From positions 1 to 13,944 of the forward strand of contig CANQOJ010000042.1 in the NCBI GenBank assembly GCA_947625455.1: a stretch of DNA of 13,944 nucleotides, read 5' to 3'. Positions within the stretch are counted from its first letter, which is position 1, and every line of letters begins with the position of its first letter. Source of the stretch: an uncultured Clostridia bacterium (GTDB taxonomy: Bacteria; Bacillota; Clostridia; Oscillospirales; Ruminococcaceae). This document shows, piece after piece, positions 8,099 to 13,944 of this stretch. The notes beneath the pieces were generated by a model that saw only the letters and a program-made list of their open reading frames with translations, did not search any database and was not told the origin of the DNA. A program made the translations under genes and the position numbers.

Positions 8099-8154
8099 GA
8101 TAGTAATCACAATAGCGTGGGATTGTATATTTATGAATTTGGGAGTTGACCGTT

Positions 8155-10953
8155 ATGTCTGAAGAAGAAAAAAAGAAAAAGACCAATAAGGGAAAAGCCG
8201 CATTTATGTTTGCATTTGCTGTTACTGTTCTTGGTTCCCGCGCAGGTGCGTTAACAGCTTCGGCAGCGAGCGTTCCGGGCGGAAACGACGCAAATGATAA
8301 CGACAACGGCAATAATTCCAGCGAGCATGAAGAAATGGGCGCTGACAACGGCTTTATCAAGCAGGACAGCAATGTTTACCTTGCATCAAGCGAAGCGGCG
8401 TCTGTTGCTGATTTCAATAATTCAATGAACGGGCTGAGAGGCTTTGCGGTATATGCAAAGGCGCTCAACGCTTCCCATACCGAGGGCAACATTTGCGTAG
8501 ATAACGTTAACGTAGCTGACGTTTACAATACAAATGTGGCGCAGAAGCTGGGAGAAAACGCTCCGAAGAATTATACGCTGTATCTTGCCGAACCGCCTAA
8601 GGACAGCAACTGGATTTCTGTCGGAATGCAAAGCGGAACATCCTACGAGCTGGTTCTCGGCTTTGATTTCGAGGAATTTACATACGATAACGGTAATAAG
8701 GTAGGCTTTACCGCAAACGGTCAGGACTACTATATTCAAGTTAACGGCGATATACATAACTTCTCTATGCGCAATGCGAACCAAAATGACGAGTTCACAA
8801 ACATCAGCTCCAAACTTGGTTCCATAGCTGCTGCGGGACAGGCGCTTATCGACCAGGCGAAAGCTGCGGGATTTACCGCGGAAGATTCGCTGAACGGCTT
8901 GTTCCATATTTCAGATGACTTCACAAATGACGCTAAACATTTCTATAAAGACGGACAGACGCTTGTTGTCAATGTTGACAGCAATTACCTCAATACAAAC
9001 GAGAGCAATATATATCTGCAAAACATTGTAACGCAGAACAAGGGCGTTAATGTTATTGTAAACGTAATTACCGACGACAATACCAAGAGCGTAAATCTCG
9101 GTATGACAAACGGCGCAGAATGGAATCTCCAGGCTGCAAATGTTACATTCAACTTTGGTGATTATGACGGAGAAATTTGTTCTTCAAGCATGATAGGCGG
9201 TATTATAGTAGCGCCTATGGCTGATTATAAACTCGGCGGAAACCTTAACGGTTCTGTATACGCAAATACCGTAGACCAGACTTACTTTGAAATCCACCAG
9301 ATAACCGAGGACGACAGAGTTACTCCGCCTGCCGACACGACAGTTGACACACCTGCAACAACACCCGAAGAACCTTCTAATTCTACTCCTGCCGAAGAAC
9401 AAACGGAGAAAAAGGAAGAGGAGAAGAAAGAAGATAGTGACGTTGTTGTTGATGATAATGAAGATGATGACGACGACGATCAGAGTGATGATGAAATCGG
9501 CGGCGACGGCGGTGATGACGACGACGATGCTGATGATGACACTAATGATGACGACGACGATGCTGATGATGACACTGATGATGACGACGATACAGATGAT
9601 ACGGATCCCGAAGATCAGTCAGATGAAGATTTGTCTGATGAAACAGATGAGGATACCACAGAGCCTGAGCCTCCTGTTCCCGATGAACCGGAAGATGACG
9701 GGGACAACTCTGATACTCCCGACGAGACTATCCCAACCGAAGATAACGGCGGTACAACTGATGTAGTTGACGACACACCTGACGAGCCGCAAGATGAAAC
9801 TCCTGATGAACCTCAGGACGAAACTCCTGATGAACCTCAGGACGAGACACCCGACGAGCCGCAGGACGAAACTCCTGATGAACCTCAGGACGAGACGCCT
9901 GACGAGCCACAGGATGAAGCGCCTGATGAACCTCAAGACGATACACCTGACGAGCCGCAGGACGAGACACCTGACGAACCACAGGACGATACACCTGATG
10001 AGCCACAGGACGAGACGCCTGACGAACCGCAGGACGAAACGCCTGATGAACCACAGGACGAGACACCTGACGAACCTCAGGACGAAACTCCTGATGAACC
10101 TCAGGACGAAACTCCTGACGTGCCTCAGGACGAAACTCCCGACGAACCTCAAGACGATACACCTGACGAGCCGCAGGATGAAACACCTGACGAACCTCAG
10201 GACGAAACGCCTGATGAACCACAGGACGAGACACCTGACGAGCCTCAGGATGAAACACCTGATGAACCTCAGGACGAGACGCCTGACGAGCCACAGGACG
10301 AAACTCCCGATGACAGCGTAATTGCGGAGAGTGACGGCGGCACAGATGATGTTGATGACGATACTCCCGATGAACCTCAGGATGATACGCCTGATGATGA
10401 CATCACAAATGATGATACTCCGGAAGATGAGGTTCACGAAGATGTAACTCCGGAAGTTGAAGAAGAGCCGGAGGATAACACCGAGGACTTCAACGACACT
10501 GGTGAAGTTGACGAAAATGAGGAAGATGTTTCCGAAGTTGACGAGGTAGTTGAGGAACCTGTTGAAGATACTCCGTCTGAGGAGATTGTTGTTACAGATG
10601 AGGTTACTGAAACTGAAACAACAGAAACAGTTGAGCCTACTGAGACTGTAGAGCCGACAACTCCGTCCGAGCCTGTTGAAGATGAGCCTGTGAACAATAC
10701 TGTTGTAGACTTCGATAACATTGAACTTGATGATTTTGATGATACCGCGAATGATACTACAACTCCGACTACTGATACGGTGACCGATAATCACGTTGAT
10801 GACTTCGTTATGATTGATGACGAAGAAGTTCCGCTTGGTGATAACCCGTACACGGGTGTTGAAGATACATCAGCAGGACTTGGTGTCGGTGCGGCCGTAG
10901 CTCTTGGAGCAACCGTTGCAGCAGCAATTAAGCGTAAGGATAAAAAATCCTAA
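8155..10953 (+). CDS. Wall-anchored adhesin: choice-of-anchor A-like domain, TPDEPQDE repeats, NPYTG sorting signal
   Basis: The start is the ATG at 8155, nine bases after GGGAG (8141-8145); a TTG at 8146 touches that site and is rejected. The 932-residue product has an unusual charged N-terminus (MSEEEKKKK) and a hydrophobic segment ending around ALTASAA at 32-38 as signal peptide. Residues about 65-382 resemble a choice-of-anchor A domain, with HTEGN near the start and IIVAPMADYKLGGNLNGSVY followed by FEIH at the end. Then come an Asp/Glu-rich stretch (about 385-540), 22 octapeptide repeats (541-716), a second acidic stretch, NPYTG at 897-901, a hydrophobic segment (908-925) and tail KRKDKKS. 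NPxTG with this layout is a sortase signal, so the protein is probably covalently attached to peptidoglycan or a pilus. The repeat stalk would hold the head domain off the surface. Its own promoter precedes it and a hairpin follows. The ligand is unknown. Confidence 0.92.
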   Translation: MSEEEKKKKTNKGKAAFMFAFAVTVLGSRAGALTASAASVPGGNDANDNDNGNNSSEHEEMGADNGFIKQDSNVYLASSEAASVADFNNSMNGLRGFAVYAKALNASHTEGNICVDNVNVADVYNTNVAQKLGENAPKNYTLYLAEPPKDSNWISVGMQSGTSYELVLGFDFEEFTYDNGNKVGFTANGQDYYIQVNGDIHNFSMRNANQNDEFTNISSKLGSIAAAGQALIDQAKAAGFTAEDSLNGLFHISDDFTNDAKHFYKDGQTLVVNVDSNYLNTNESNIYLQNIVTQNKGVNVIVNVITDDNTKSVNLGMTNGAEWNLQAANVTFNFGDYDGEICSSSMIGGIIVAPMADYKLGGNLNGSVYANTVDQTYFEIHQITEDDRVTPPADTTVDTPATTPEEPSNSTPAEEQTEKKEEEKKEDSDVVVDDNEDDDDDDQSDDEIGGDGGDDDDDADDDTNDDDDDADDDTDDDDDTDDTDPEDQSDEDLSDETDEDTTEPEPPVPDEPEDDGDNSDTPDETIPTEDNGGTTDVVDDTPDEPQDETPDEPQDETPDEPQDETPDEPQDETPDEPQDETPDEPQDEAPDEPQDDTPDEPQDETPDEPQDDTPDEPQDETPDEPQDETPDEPQDETPDEPQDETPDEPQDETPDVPQDETPDEPQDDTPDEPQDETPDEPQDETPDEPQDETPDEPQDETPDEPQDETPDEPQDETPDDSVIAESDGGTDDVDDDTPDEPQDDTPDDDITNDDTPEDEVHEDVTPEVEEEPEDNTEDFNDTGEVDENEEDVSEVDEVVEEPVEDTPSEEIVVTDEVTETETTETVEPTETVEPTTPSEPVEDEPVNNTVVDFDNIELDDFDDTANDTTTPTTDTVTDNHVDDFVMIDDEEVPLGDNPYTGVEDTSAGLGVGAAVALGATVAAAIKRKDKKS
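9511..9576 (+). repeat. Two tandem 33-bp copies in the acidic region
   Basis: Copies at 9511-9543 and 9544-9576 differ at only 2 of 33 bases (GGT against AAT at the first codon) and encode GDDDDDADDDT and NDDDDDADDDT. A shortened third copy seems to follow. They lie in frame inside the adhesin gene and point to recent duplication. Confidence 0.85.
9775..10302 (+). repeat. 22 x 24-bp in-frame tandem repeat (TPDEPQDE)
   Basis: The 528 bases divide exactly into 22 units of 24 bases, each encoding TPDEPQDE or a close variant: unit 7 is APDEPQDD, units 9 and 16 end in Asp, and unit 15 has Val for Glu. A shortened unit TPDDS follows, and a single further TPDEPQDD occurs near 10363. Third-position variation shows the array has been kept under protein-level constraint while its DNA drifted. 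Copy number may well differ between strains. Confidence 0.95.
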
Positions 10954-10968
10954 CTCCTTTTCTATGAC

Positions 10969-11003
10969 TATTCCGCCCTGTATTAAAAATGCAGGGCGGA
11001 ATA
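10969..11003 (+). terminator. Terminator-like hairpin after the adhesin gene
   Basis: A perfect 12-bp stem (10969-10980 with 10992-11003, TATTCCGCCCTG and its complement) closes an 11-base loop. Downstream bases are AT-rich with a TCTTTTTATT run rather than an immediate T tract, so termination is likely but not textbook. Confidence 0.7.
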
Positions 11004-11126
11004 CTTTATATGTAATCTTTTTATTGAAAGAGAACTCTCTTTATCTTGTCTGTTTCCGGCAAAAATGTTTTCAATTTCCGGTGCGCTCTATGGTTTAAAT
11101 CCGATATGCAGGCTGACAAAAACAAT

Positions 11127-11155
11127 TAAACGCTCCCATAGAAAGGGAGCGTTTA
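11127..11155 (-). terminator. Intrinsic terminator of the yjfB-like gene
   Basis: A perfect 11-bp stem (11127-11137 with 11145-11155) encloses a 7-base loop. Read on the - strand the hairpin is followed by ATTGTTTTTG, a T-rich tail, and it lies 20 bases past the stop codon of the small - strand gene. Confidence 0.85.
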
Positions 11156-11174
11156 ACGTTCGTTGTCCGGCATA

Positions 11175-11360
11175 TCAAACTCTGACATTGAGCAATTGAC
11201 CTCTGCCGTCAGGAGAGGGCATATTGTCAATCATCTCAATAAAGCTTGCCATAGTGTCCTCAACGCTGTCCATGCTCTTTTTCAGCATACTCACCGACAA
11301 AGCATTCTGAACACTGGAGTCAGCCATTGACATTGATAAAGCAGCAATATCCATTTCCAT
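11175..11360 (-). CDS. yjfB: YjfB-family putative motility protein
   Basis: The 61-residue product, MEMDIAALSMSMADSSVQNA followed by a helical stretch (SVSMLKKSMDSVEDTMASF), matches the small YjfB putative motility family (PF14070 by recollection), whose members begin MDIAALSM and are about 60 residues. The Bacillus subtilis member is expressed with flagellar and motility genes; its molecular function is unknown. The start ATG at 11360 is set by AAGGAGG (11370-11376 on the + strand), nine bases away; a second ATG at 11354 is too far. The short length makes the gene easy to overlook, but promoter, ribosome binding site, family match and terminator all agree. It is divergent from cheV, which fits a motility or chemotaxis role. 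Confidence 0.88.
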   Translation of the reverse strand: MEMDIAALSMSMADSSVQNALSVSMLKKSMDSVEDTMASFIEMIDNMPSPDGRGQLLNVRV

Positions 11361-11389
11361 AAATACACGCCTCCTTATACTTTTTCTTC

Positions 11390-11418
11390 ATTATATCACA
11401 ACTTACAGAAATTGTCAA
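11390..11418 (-). promoter_or_regulatory. Consensus sigma-A promoter of the yjfB-like gene
   Basis: On the - strand TTGACA (complement at 11413-11418) and TATAAT (complement at 11390-11395) are both perfect, with a 17-base spacer. The -10 element ends 29 bases before the start codon. No sigma-D type (TAAA/GCCGATAA) element was seen. Confidence 0.9.
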
Positions 11419-11467
11419 GAGATTTTTTGAATAATTAAAAAAATATATAAAAATTTTGATAAACATA

Positions 11468-11496
11468 TTGATTTTTTATTTAAATTGTTGTATAAT
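11468..11496 (+). promoter_or_regulatory. Sigma-A promoter of cheV
   Basis: TTGATT at 11468-11473 and TATAAT at 11491-11496 are separated by 17 bases. The element points away from the yjfB promoter; the 49 bases between the two -35 boxes are almost entirely A and T and may serve as upstream elements for both. Confidence 0.8.
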
Positions 11497-11549
11497 AAAC
11501 TTGGGATTTAGTGGTTTACACTTATCAATAATTTAAAGGAGCTTTTAAA

Positions 11550-12443
11550 ATGGAAAATAATATTCTCCTTGAAAGCGGTACAAACGAACTTGAGGTTCTT
11601 GAATTTACTGTCGGCGGGCAGAGCTTCGGAATCAATATCGCTAAGGTCAACGAAATTATGAACTATCAGCCTATGATTCCTGTTCCCGAATCGCCTGAGG
11701 AATTTGAGGGCGTTTTCACTCCGCGCGATAAGGTCATTTCTGTAATTGATTTACATAAAGTGCTTCATAAAGAAAAGATTGAATCAGGTCACGATTTGCT
11801 TATTATCTGCAATTTTAACCAAATGGACGTTGGTTTCCATGTTTCGTCAGTTAAGGGTATTCAGCGCATTTCGTGGGAGGACATTGAAAAACCGCCCCGT
11901 ATTTCGGGCGACGGTATTTCAAATATCGCAACGGGAATTGCAAAGCTTACGGACAGGATTATACTTATCCTTGACTTTGAGAAGATAGTGTCTGACATCA
12001 ACCGTTCTGCGGTTATTGATACAACAGGCGCTACAAAGGCGGGCGAGGACAAGGCTGAAAAGCATATCGTAATTGCAGAGGACTCGCCGTTCCTGAACAC
12101 ACTTATTCAGAACACGCTCCGTGAAGCTGGTTACAACAACGTTGTTTCATTCGACAACGGCAAAGACGCTTGGGATTATGTAAGCGGGCACAAAGGATTG
12201 TCTGCGGATATTCTTGACGATATTTCCTGCGTTATCAGCGATATTGAAATGCCGAAAATGGACGGACATCATCTTACAAAGCTAATTAAAGATGATGATA
12301 TTCTCCAGAAGATACCCGTTTATTTGTTCTCGTCGCTTATTAACGACCAGATGAGGATAAAAGGGGAGAGCGTAGGCGCGGACGCGCAGTTCTCAAAACC
12401 GCAGATAGGTTTGCTTATAAACTACGTAAACGAGCATATTTAA
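11550..12443 (+). CDS. cheV: Chemotaxis adaptor CheV (CheW domain plus receiver domain)
   Basis: The 297-residue product couples chemoreceptors to the CheA kinase and is tuned by phosphorylation. The N-terminal CheW-like domain (about 10-155) begins LEVLEFTVGGQSFGINIAKV and includes the conserved VISVIDLHKVL strand. The C-terminal receiver domain (about 170-297) opens with HIVIAEDSPF, where the acidic pair binds metal, has the phospho-acceptor Asp231 in SDIEMPKMDG, a Ser-Ser pair in YLFSS, and Lys283 in FSKPQ, so all catalytic receiver residues are present. AAGGAG at 11536-11541 sits eight bases before the ATG. The gene has its own promoter and terminator and is divergent from yjfB. CheV may serve flagellar or type IV pilus chemosensing; the window alone cannot say which. 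Confidence 0.97.
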   Translation: MENNILLESGTNELEVLEFTVGGQSFGINIAKVNEIMNYQPMIPVPESPEEFEGVFTPRDKVISVIDLHKVLHKEKIESGHDLLIICNFNQMDVGFHVSSVKGIQRISWEDIEKPPRISGDGISNIATGIAKLTDRIILILDFEKIVSDINRSAVIDTTGATKAGEDKAEKHIVIAEDSPFLNTLIQNTLREAGYNNVVSFDNGKDAWDYVSGHKGLSADILDDISCVISDIEMPKMDGHHLTKLIKDDDILQKIPVYLFSSLINDQMRIKGESVGADAQFSKPQIGLLINYVNEHI

Positions 12444-12446
12444 GAT

Positions 12447-12478
12447 AATAAAAGCCATGTTTTTGCATGGCTTTTATT
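12447..12478. terminator. Bidirectional intrinsic terminator between cheV and the - strand gene
   Basis: A perfect 13-bp stem (12447-12459 with 12466-12478, AATAAAAGCCATG and its complement) closes a 6-base loop. The AT-rich base of the stem gives a T run on either strand (CTTTTATTTTTAG on +), so it can end both the cheV transcript and the convergent gene. Confidence 0.88.
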
Positions 12479-12496
12479 TTTAGTATCATATTGCGG

Positions 12497-13651
12497 TTAC
12501 TGCTTTATACTGTGATTTGTTGTAGGACTTGGATTTTCTACACAAGCCGCGATAGGTGTTCCGTAGGCTGTGCTTGGCGTGAATGATGTGCTTGTGCTTG
12601 TGTCGAAGTCGGAAGCTGTTTTATATTCGACTTGGTGGTCGAGGGTGTCATAGATGTGGTAGTAGACGGGTACTGTTTTGGAAGTTGTGAGTGTTGGCGT
12701 GCCGGTAACATCATAGATGTGCAGACCAAAACCTATATTTCCAATTTTGTCAGCATGCTTATATGTATTAGGACTGTTGATTTGACTTTCTGTTGGAGCT
12801 TTTAAACCGAATTCATCTTTGTCTAAAAAGAATGCTACAATCATTGCTTCTGTTACTGGCATCATAAATCCATGGCTATAGCCATCAAATTTATATGCTC
12901 CTTTACCGTCAAGTTCTTTTAAACTCTCATAATAAGTTCCGTAAAATCTTGCATTTATAAAATATGATTTTTGATTAAGACTATTTGTCCTATAATTTGA
13001 ATATCCTCTATAAGCTGCGTCGGCAGATGAATAAAGATAGTTAGTCCATAAAGGAATGACTTGTACAGGTTCTGCTACAAGTTTAGCTTTTCCTGCTGAA
13101 AGCTTTTCAGAAGCTTCTTCTCCCAAATAGTTGTATACTAGCAACTCTGCGTTAGTATAGTTTTCAAAATATTTTTTACCTGTCCAATCAGATGACTTAG
13201 CTTTTGCTGTCATCCACTCTCTTAATTCTTTGCCCTGACCTTTATAAGAGCCCAGCATAGGTTCCGGCATACTTGAAGGCATTGTTTGAGTATAAATATC
13301 TGTGATATTTGCACTAAGGTCGGTACGGACAGTAAAATGACCATAAGCAGACTTTGAATTATAAGTTGCACTGTTATAGTCATGTTCTTTGTTTAATATA
13401 TCGGTAACAAGATACCCGTAACTATCTGATAGAAGTTTACCTGTATTGTAATCTGCTAAATAGATACGATAACCGGAATACTTATATGCCCAACCAAGAT
13501 TAACAGATACTCCTTCAGAAGGCAATCCTTCTATTACTTCTCCGTCACCGTTATAAGCAAAAGAAGTGACTGCTAAAGGAATACACATTAGTAACGCCAT
13601 AAGAACAGAAATCAAACTTAACCATATACGCGGTTTTTGTTTTGATTGCAT
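12497..13651 (-). CDS. Exported protein of unrecognised family
   Basis: The ATG at 13651 is chosen because AGGAG (complement at 13660-13664) lies eight bases before it; a longer frame starting at 13708 would run through a terminator hairpin and lacks such a site. The 384-residue product has a clear signal peptide: basic MQSKQKPRIW, a hydrophobic core and a likely cut after SFA32. The mature part carries GWAYKYSGYRIYLADYNTGK, many Tyr, Asn and Ser residues, a segment around FDGYSHGFMMPVTEAMIVAF, and a Thr/Ser-rich end with FDTSTSTSFTP. No transmembrane or sorting signal is seen at the C-terminus, so it is probably released or held by non-covalent binding. I do not recognise the family. The first three quarters are AT-rich, while the last 75 codons are richer in C-ending codons. 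It converges on cheV and lies 64 bases after the partial gene upstream. Confidence 0.85.
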   Translation of the reverse strand: MQSKQKPRIWLSLISVLMALLMCIPLAVTSFAYNGDGEVIEGLPSEGVSVNLGWAYKYSGYRIYLADYNTGKLLSDSYGYLVTDILNKEHDYNSATYNSKSAYGHFTVRTDLSANITDIYTQTMPSSMPEPMLGSYKGQGKELREWMTAKAKSSDWTGKKYFENYTNAELLVYNYLGEEASEKLSAGKAKLVAEPVQVIPLWTNYLYSSADAAYRGYSNYRTNSLNQKSYFINARFYGTYYESLKELDGKGAYKFDGYSHGFMMPVTEAMIVAFFLDKDEFGLKAPTESQINSPNTYKHADKIGNIGFGLHIYDVTGTPTLTTSKTVPVYYHIYDTLDHQVEYKTASDFDTSTSTSFTPSTAYGTPIAACVENPSPTTNHSIKQ

Positions 13652-13679
13652 AATAAAATCTCCTTTCGTAAAACAGTAA

Positions 13680-13703
13680 ACCCTCGGATATTTCACCGAG
13701 GGT
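13680..13703 (-). terminator. Hairpin between the two - strand genes
   Basis: An 8-bp stem (ACCCTCGG at 13680-13687 with CCGAGGGT at 13696-13703) encloses an 8-base loop. On the - strand it is followed by TTTACTGTTTTAC and then the ribosome binding site of the next gene. It sits 12 bases after the stop of the upstream gene, so it is either a terminator or a leaky attenuator; no separate promoter is evident for the downstream gene. Confidence 0.65.
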
Positions 13704-13715
13704 AACATAATTATT

Positions 13716-13943
13716 TTATACTATTGTAAAATGAGGCGGTTGATAATCTGGATCACCATTAATTATATCAGGTGTTAGACCAGGCTTGCCGGCAAGGTAA
13801 TCTTCTTCACTATACCAGAAACCTCTGCCTACCTTCCAAAAACGACCGCCGGGAGCATCGTACCATTCACCTTCTGCATCACCCATTACACCTGCAAACT
13901 GGCTTTGCTCGGGTGTATCAGACGAAGTCTGTGCGTTCGGTTT
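13716..13943 (-). CDS. C-terminal 75 codons of an unrecognised protein (5' end beyond window)
   Basis: On the - strand one frame stays open from the right edge to a TAA at 13716-13718, while the other two frames contain stops. The fragment starts KPNAQTSSDTPEQSQFAGVM and includes the aromatic-rich GEWYDAPGGRFWKVGRGFWY, with three Trp, and ends PDYQPPHFTIV. No start codon is inside the window. The hairpin at 13680-13703 follows its stop. The Thr/Ser/Pro-rich beginning and aromatic Gly-rich end could belong to a surface or secreted protein, but nothing identifies a family and no membrane or sorting signal is present in this part. Confidence 0.68.
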   Translation of the reverse strand, partial: KPNAQTSSDTPEQSQFAGVMGDAEGEWYDAPGGRFWKVGRGFWYSEEDYLAGKPGLTPDIINGDPDYQPPHFTIV

Positions 13944-13944
13944 G

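Noticed and set aside
8146..8154. TTG start for the adhesin
   Set aside because: It is directly next to GGGAG, leaving no spacer; the ATG at 8155 has correct spacing.
9775..10302. CRISPR-like array
   Set aside because: Units are contiguous with no unique spacers, in frame with the host gene, and no cas genes are nearby.
9767..10321. Second + strand open frame through the repeat (Arg/Thr/Leu-rich)
   Set aside because: Same repeat read in another frame, wholly inside the adhesin gene, with no start signals.
9619..10794. Long open frame (391 codons) on the - strand across the adhesin repeats
   Set aside because: It is a by-product of the 24-bp repeat and Asp/Glu codon bias; its protein is an artificial Arg/Val/Phe-rich repeat, and no ribosome binding site or promoter supports it.
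11096..11110. Possible sigma-D -10 element (CCGATAT) near 11101
   Set aside because: No TAAA -35 box lies at the required distance and no gene starts downstream on that strand until cheV, which has its own promoter.
13652..13708. 19-codon N-terminal extension of the exported protein
   Set aside because: It would translate the hairpin at 13680-13703 and hide the signal peptide; the ATG at 13651 has a proper ribosome binding site.

Overview
The window looks like a piece of a low-GC Gram-positive genome, most likely an anaerobic Clostridia of the Oscillospiraceae/Ruminococcus kind. This rests on strong AGGAGG-type ribosome binding sites, sigma-A promoters matching or nearly matching consensus, a sortase-type cell-wall anchor (NPYTG plus hydrophobic segment plus basic tail), a lipoprotein signal, a CheV and a YjfB-like protein, and Clostridia-style type IV pilus genes. 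The genus is an inference. No rRNA, tRNA, CRISPR array, transposase or phage gene was seen.

Region 1 (1-7993, all +) reads as one tightly packed operon for a cell-surface machine. First comes a large protein cut by the left edge, with a CapA-type metallophosphatase domain followed by what looks like two SGNH/DUF6270-like domains. Next is a serine-rich lipoprotein with a transglutaminase-like domain. The rest are type IV pilus parts: a GspF/PilC inner-membrane protein, four small single-TM proteins that look like minor pilins or assembly partners, and a PilT ATPase. The assembly ATPase (PilB), a clear major pilin, and the prepilin peptidase are not in the window.

Region 2 (8070-11003, +) is a single-gene unit. 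A consensus promoter drives a 932-residue secreted adhesin with a choice-of-anchor A-like domain, acidic stretches, 22 perfect-length 24-bp tandem repeats (TPDEPQDE) and a C-terminal sorting signal. A strong hairpin follows.

Region 3 (11127-12478) holds two divergent genes with back-to-back promoters: a 61-residue YjfB-type putative motility protein on the - strand and CheV (CheW plus receiver) on the + strand. Each ends in a hairpin terminator.

Region 4 (12497-13944, -) holds two secreted or uncharacterised genes: a 384-residue exported protein of unrecognised family whose base composition changes sharply near residue 310, and upstream of it the last 75 codons of an aromatic-rich protein cut by the right edge.

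Taken together the window concerns surface attachment and movement: pilus assembly and retraction, chemotaxis signalling, a wall-anchored adhesin and exported proteins of unknown role. There is no gene-free stretch longer than 300 bases; the longest gaps (10954-11174 and 11361-11549) hold terminators and promoters.
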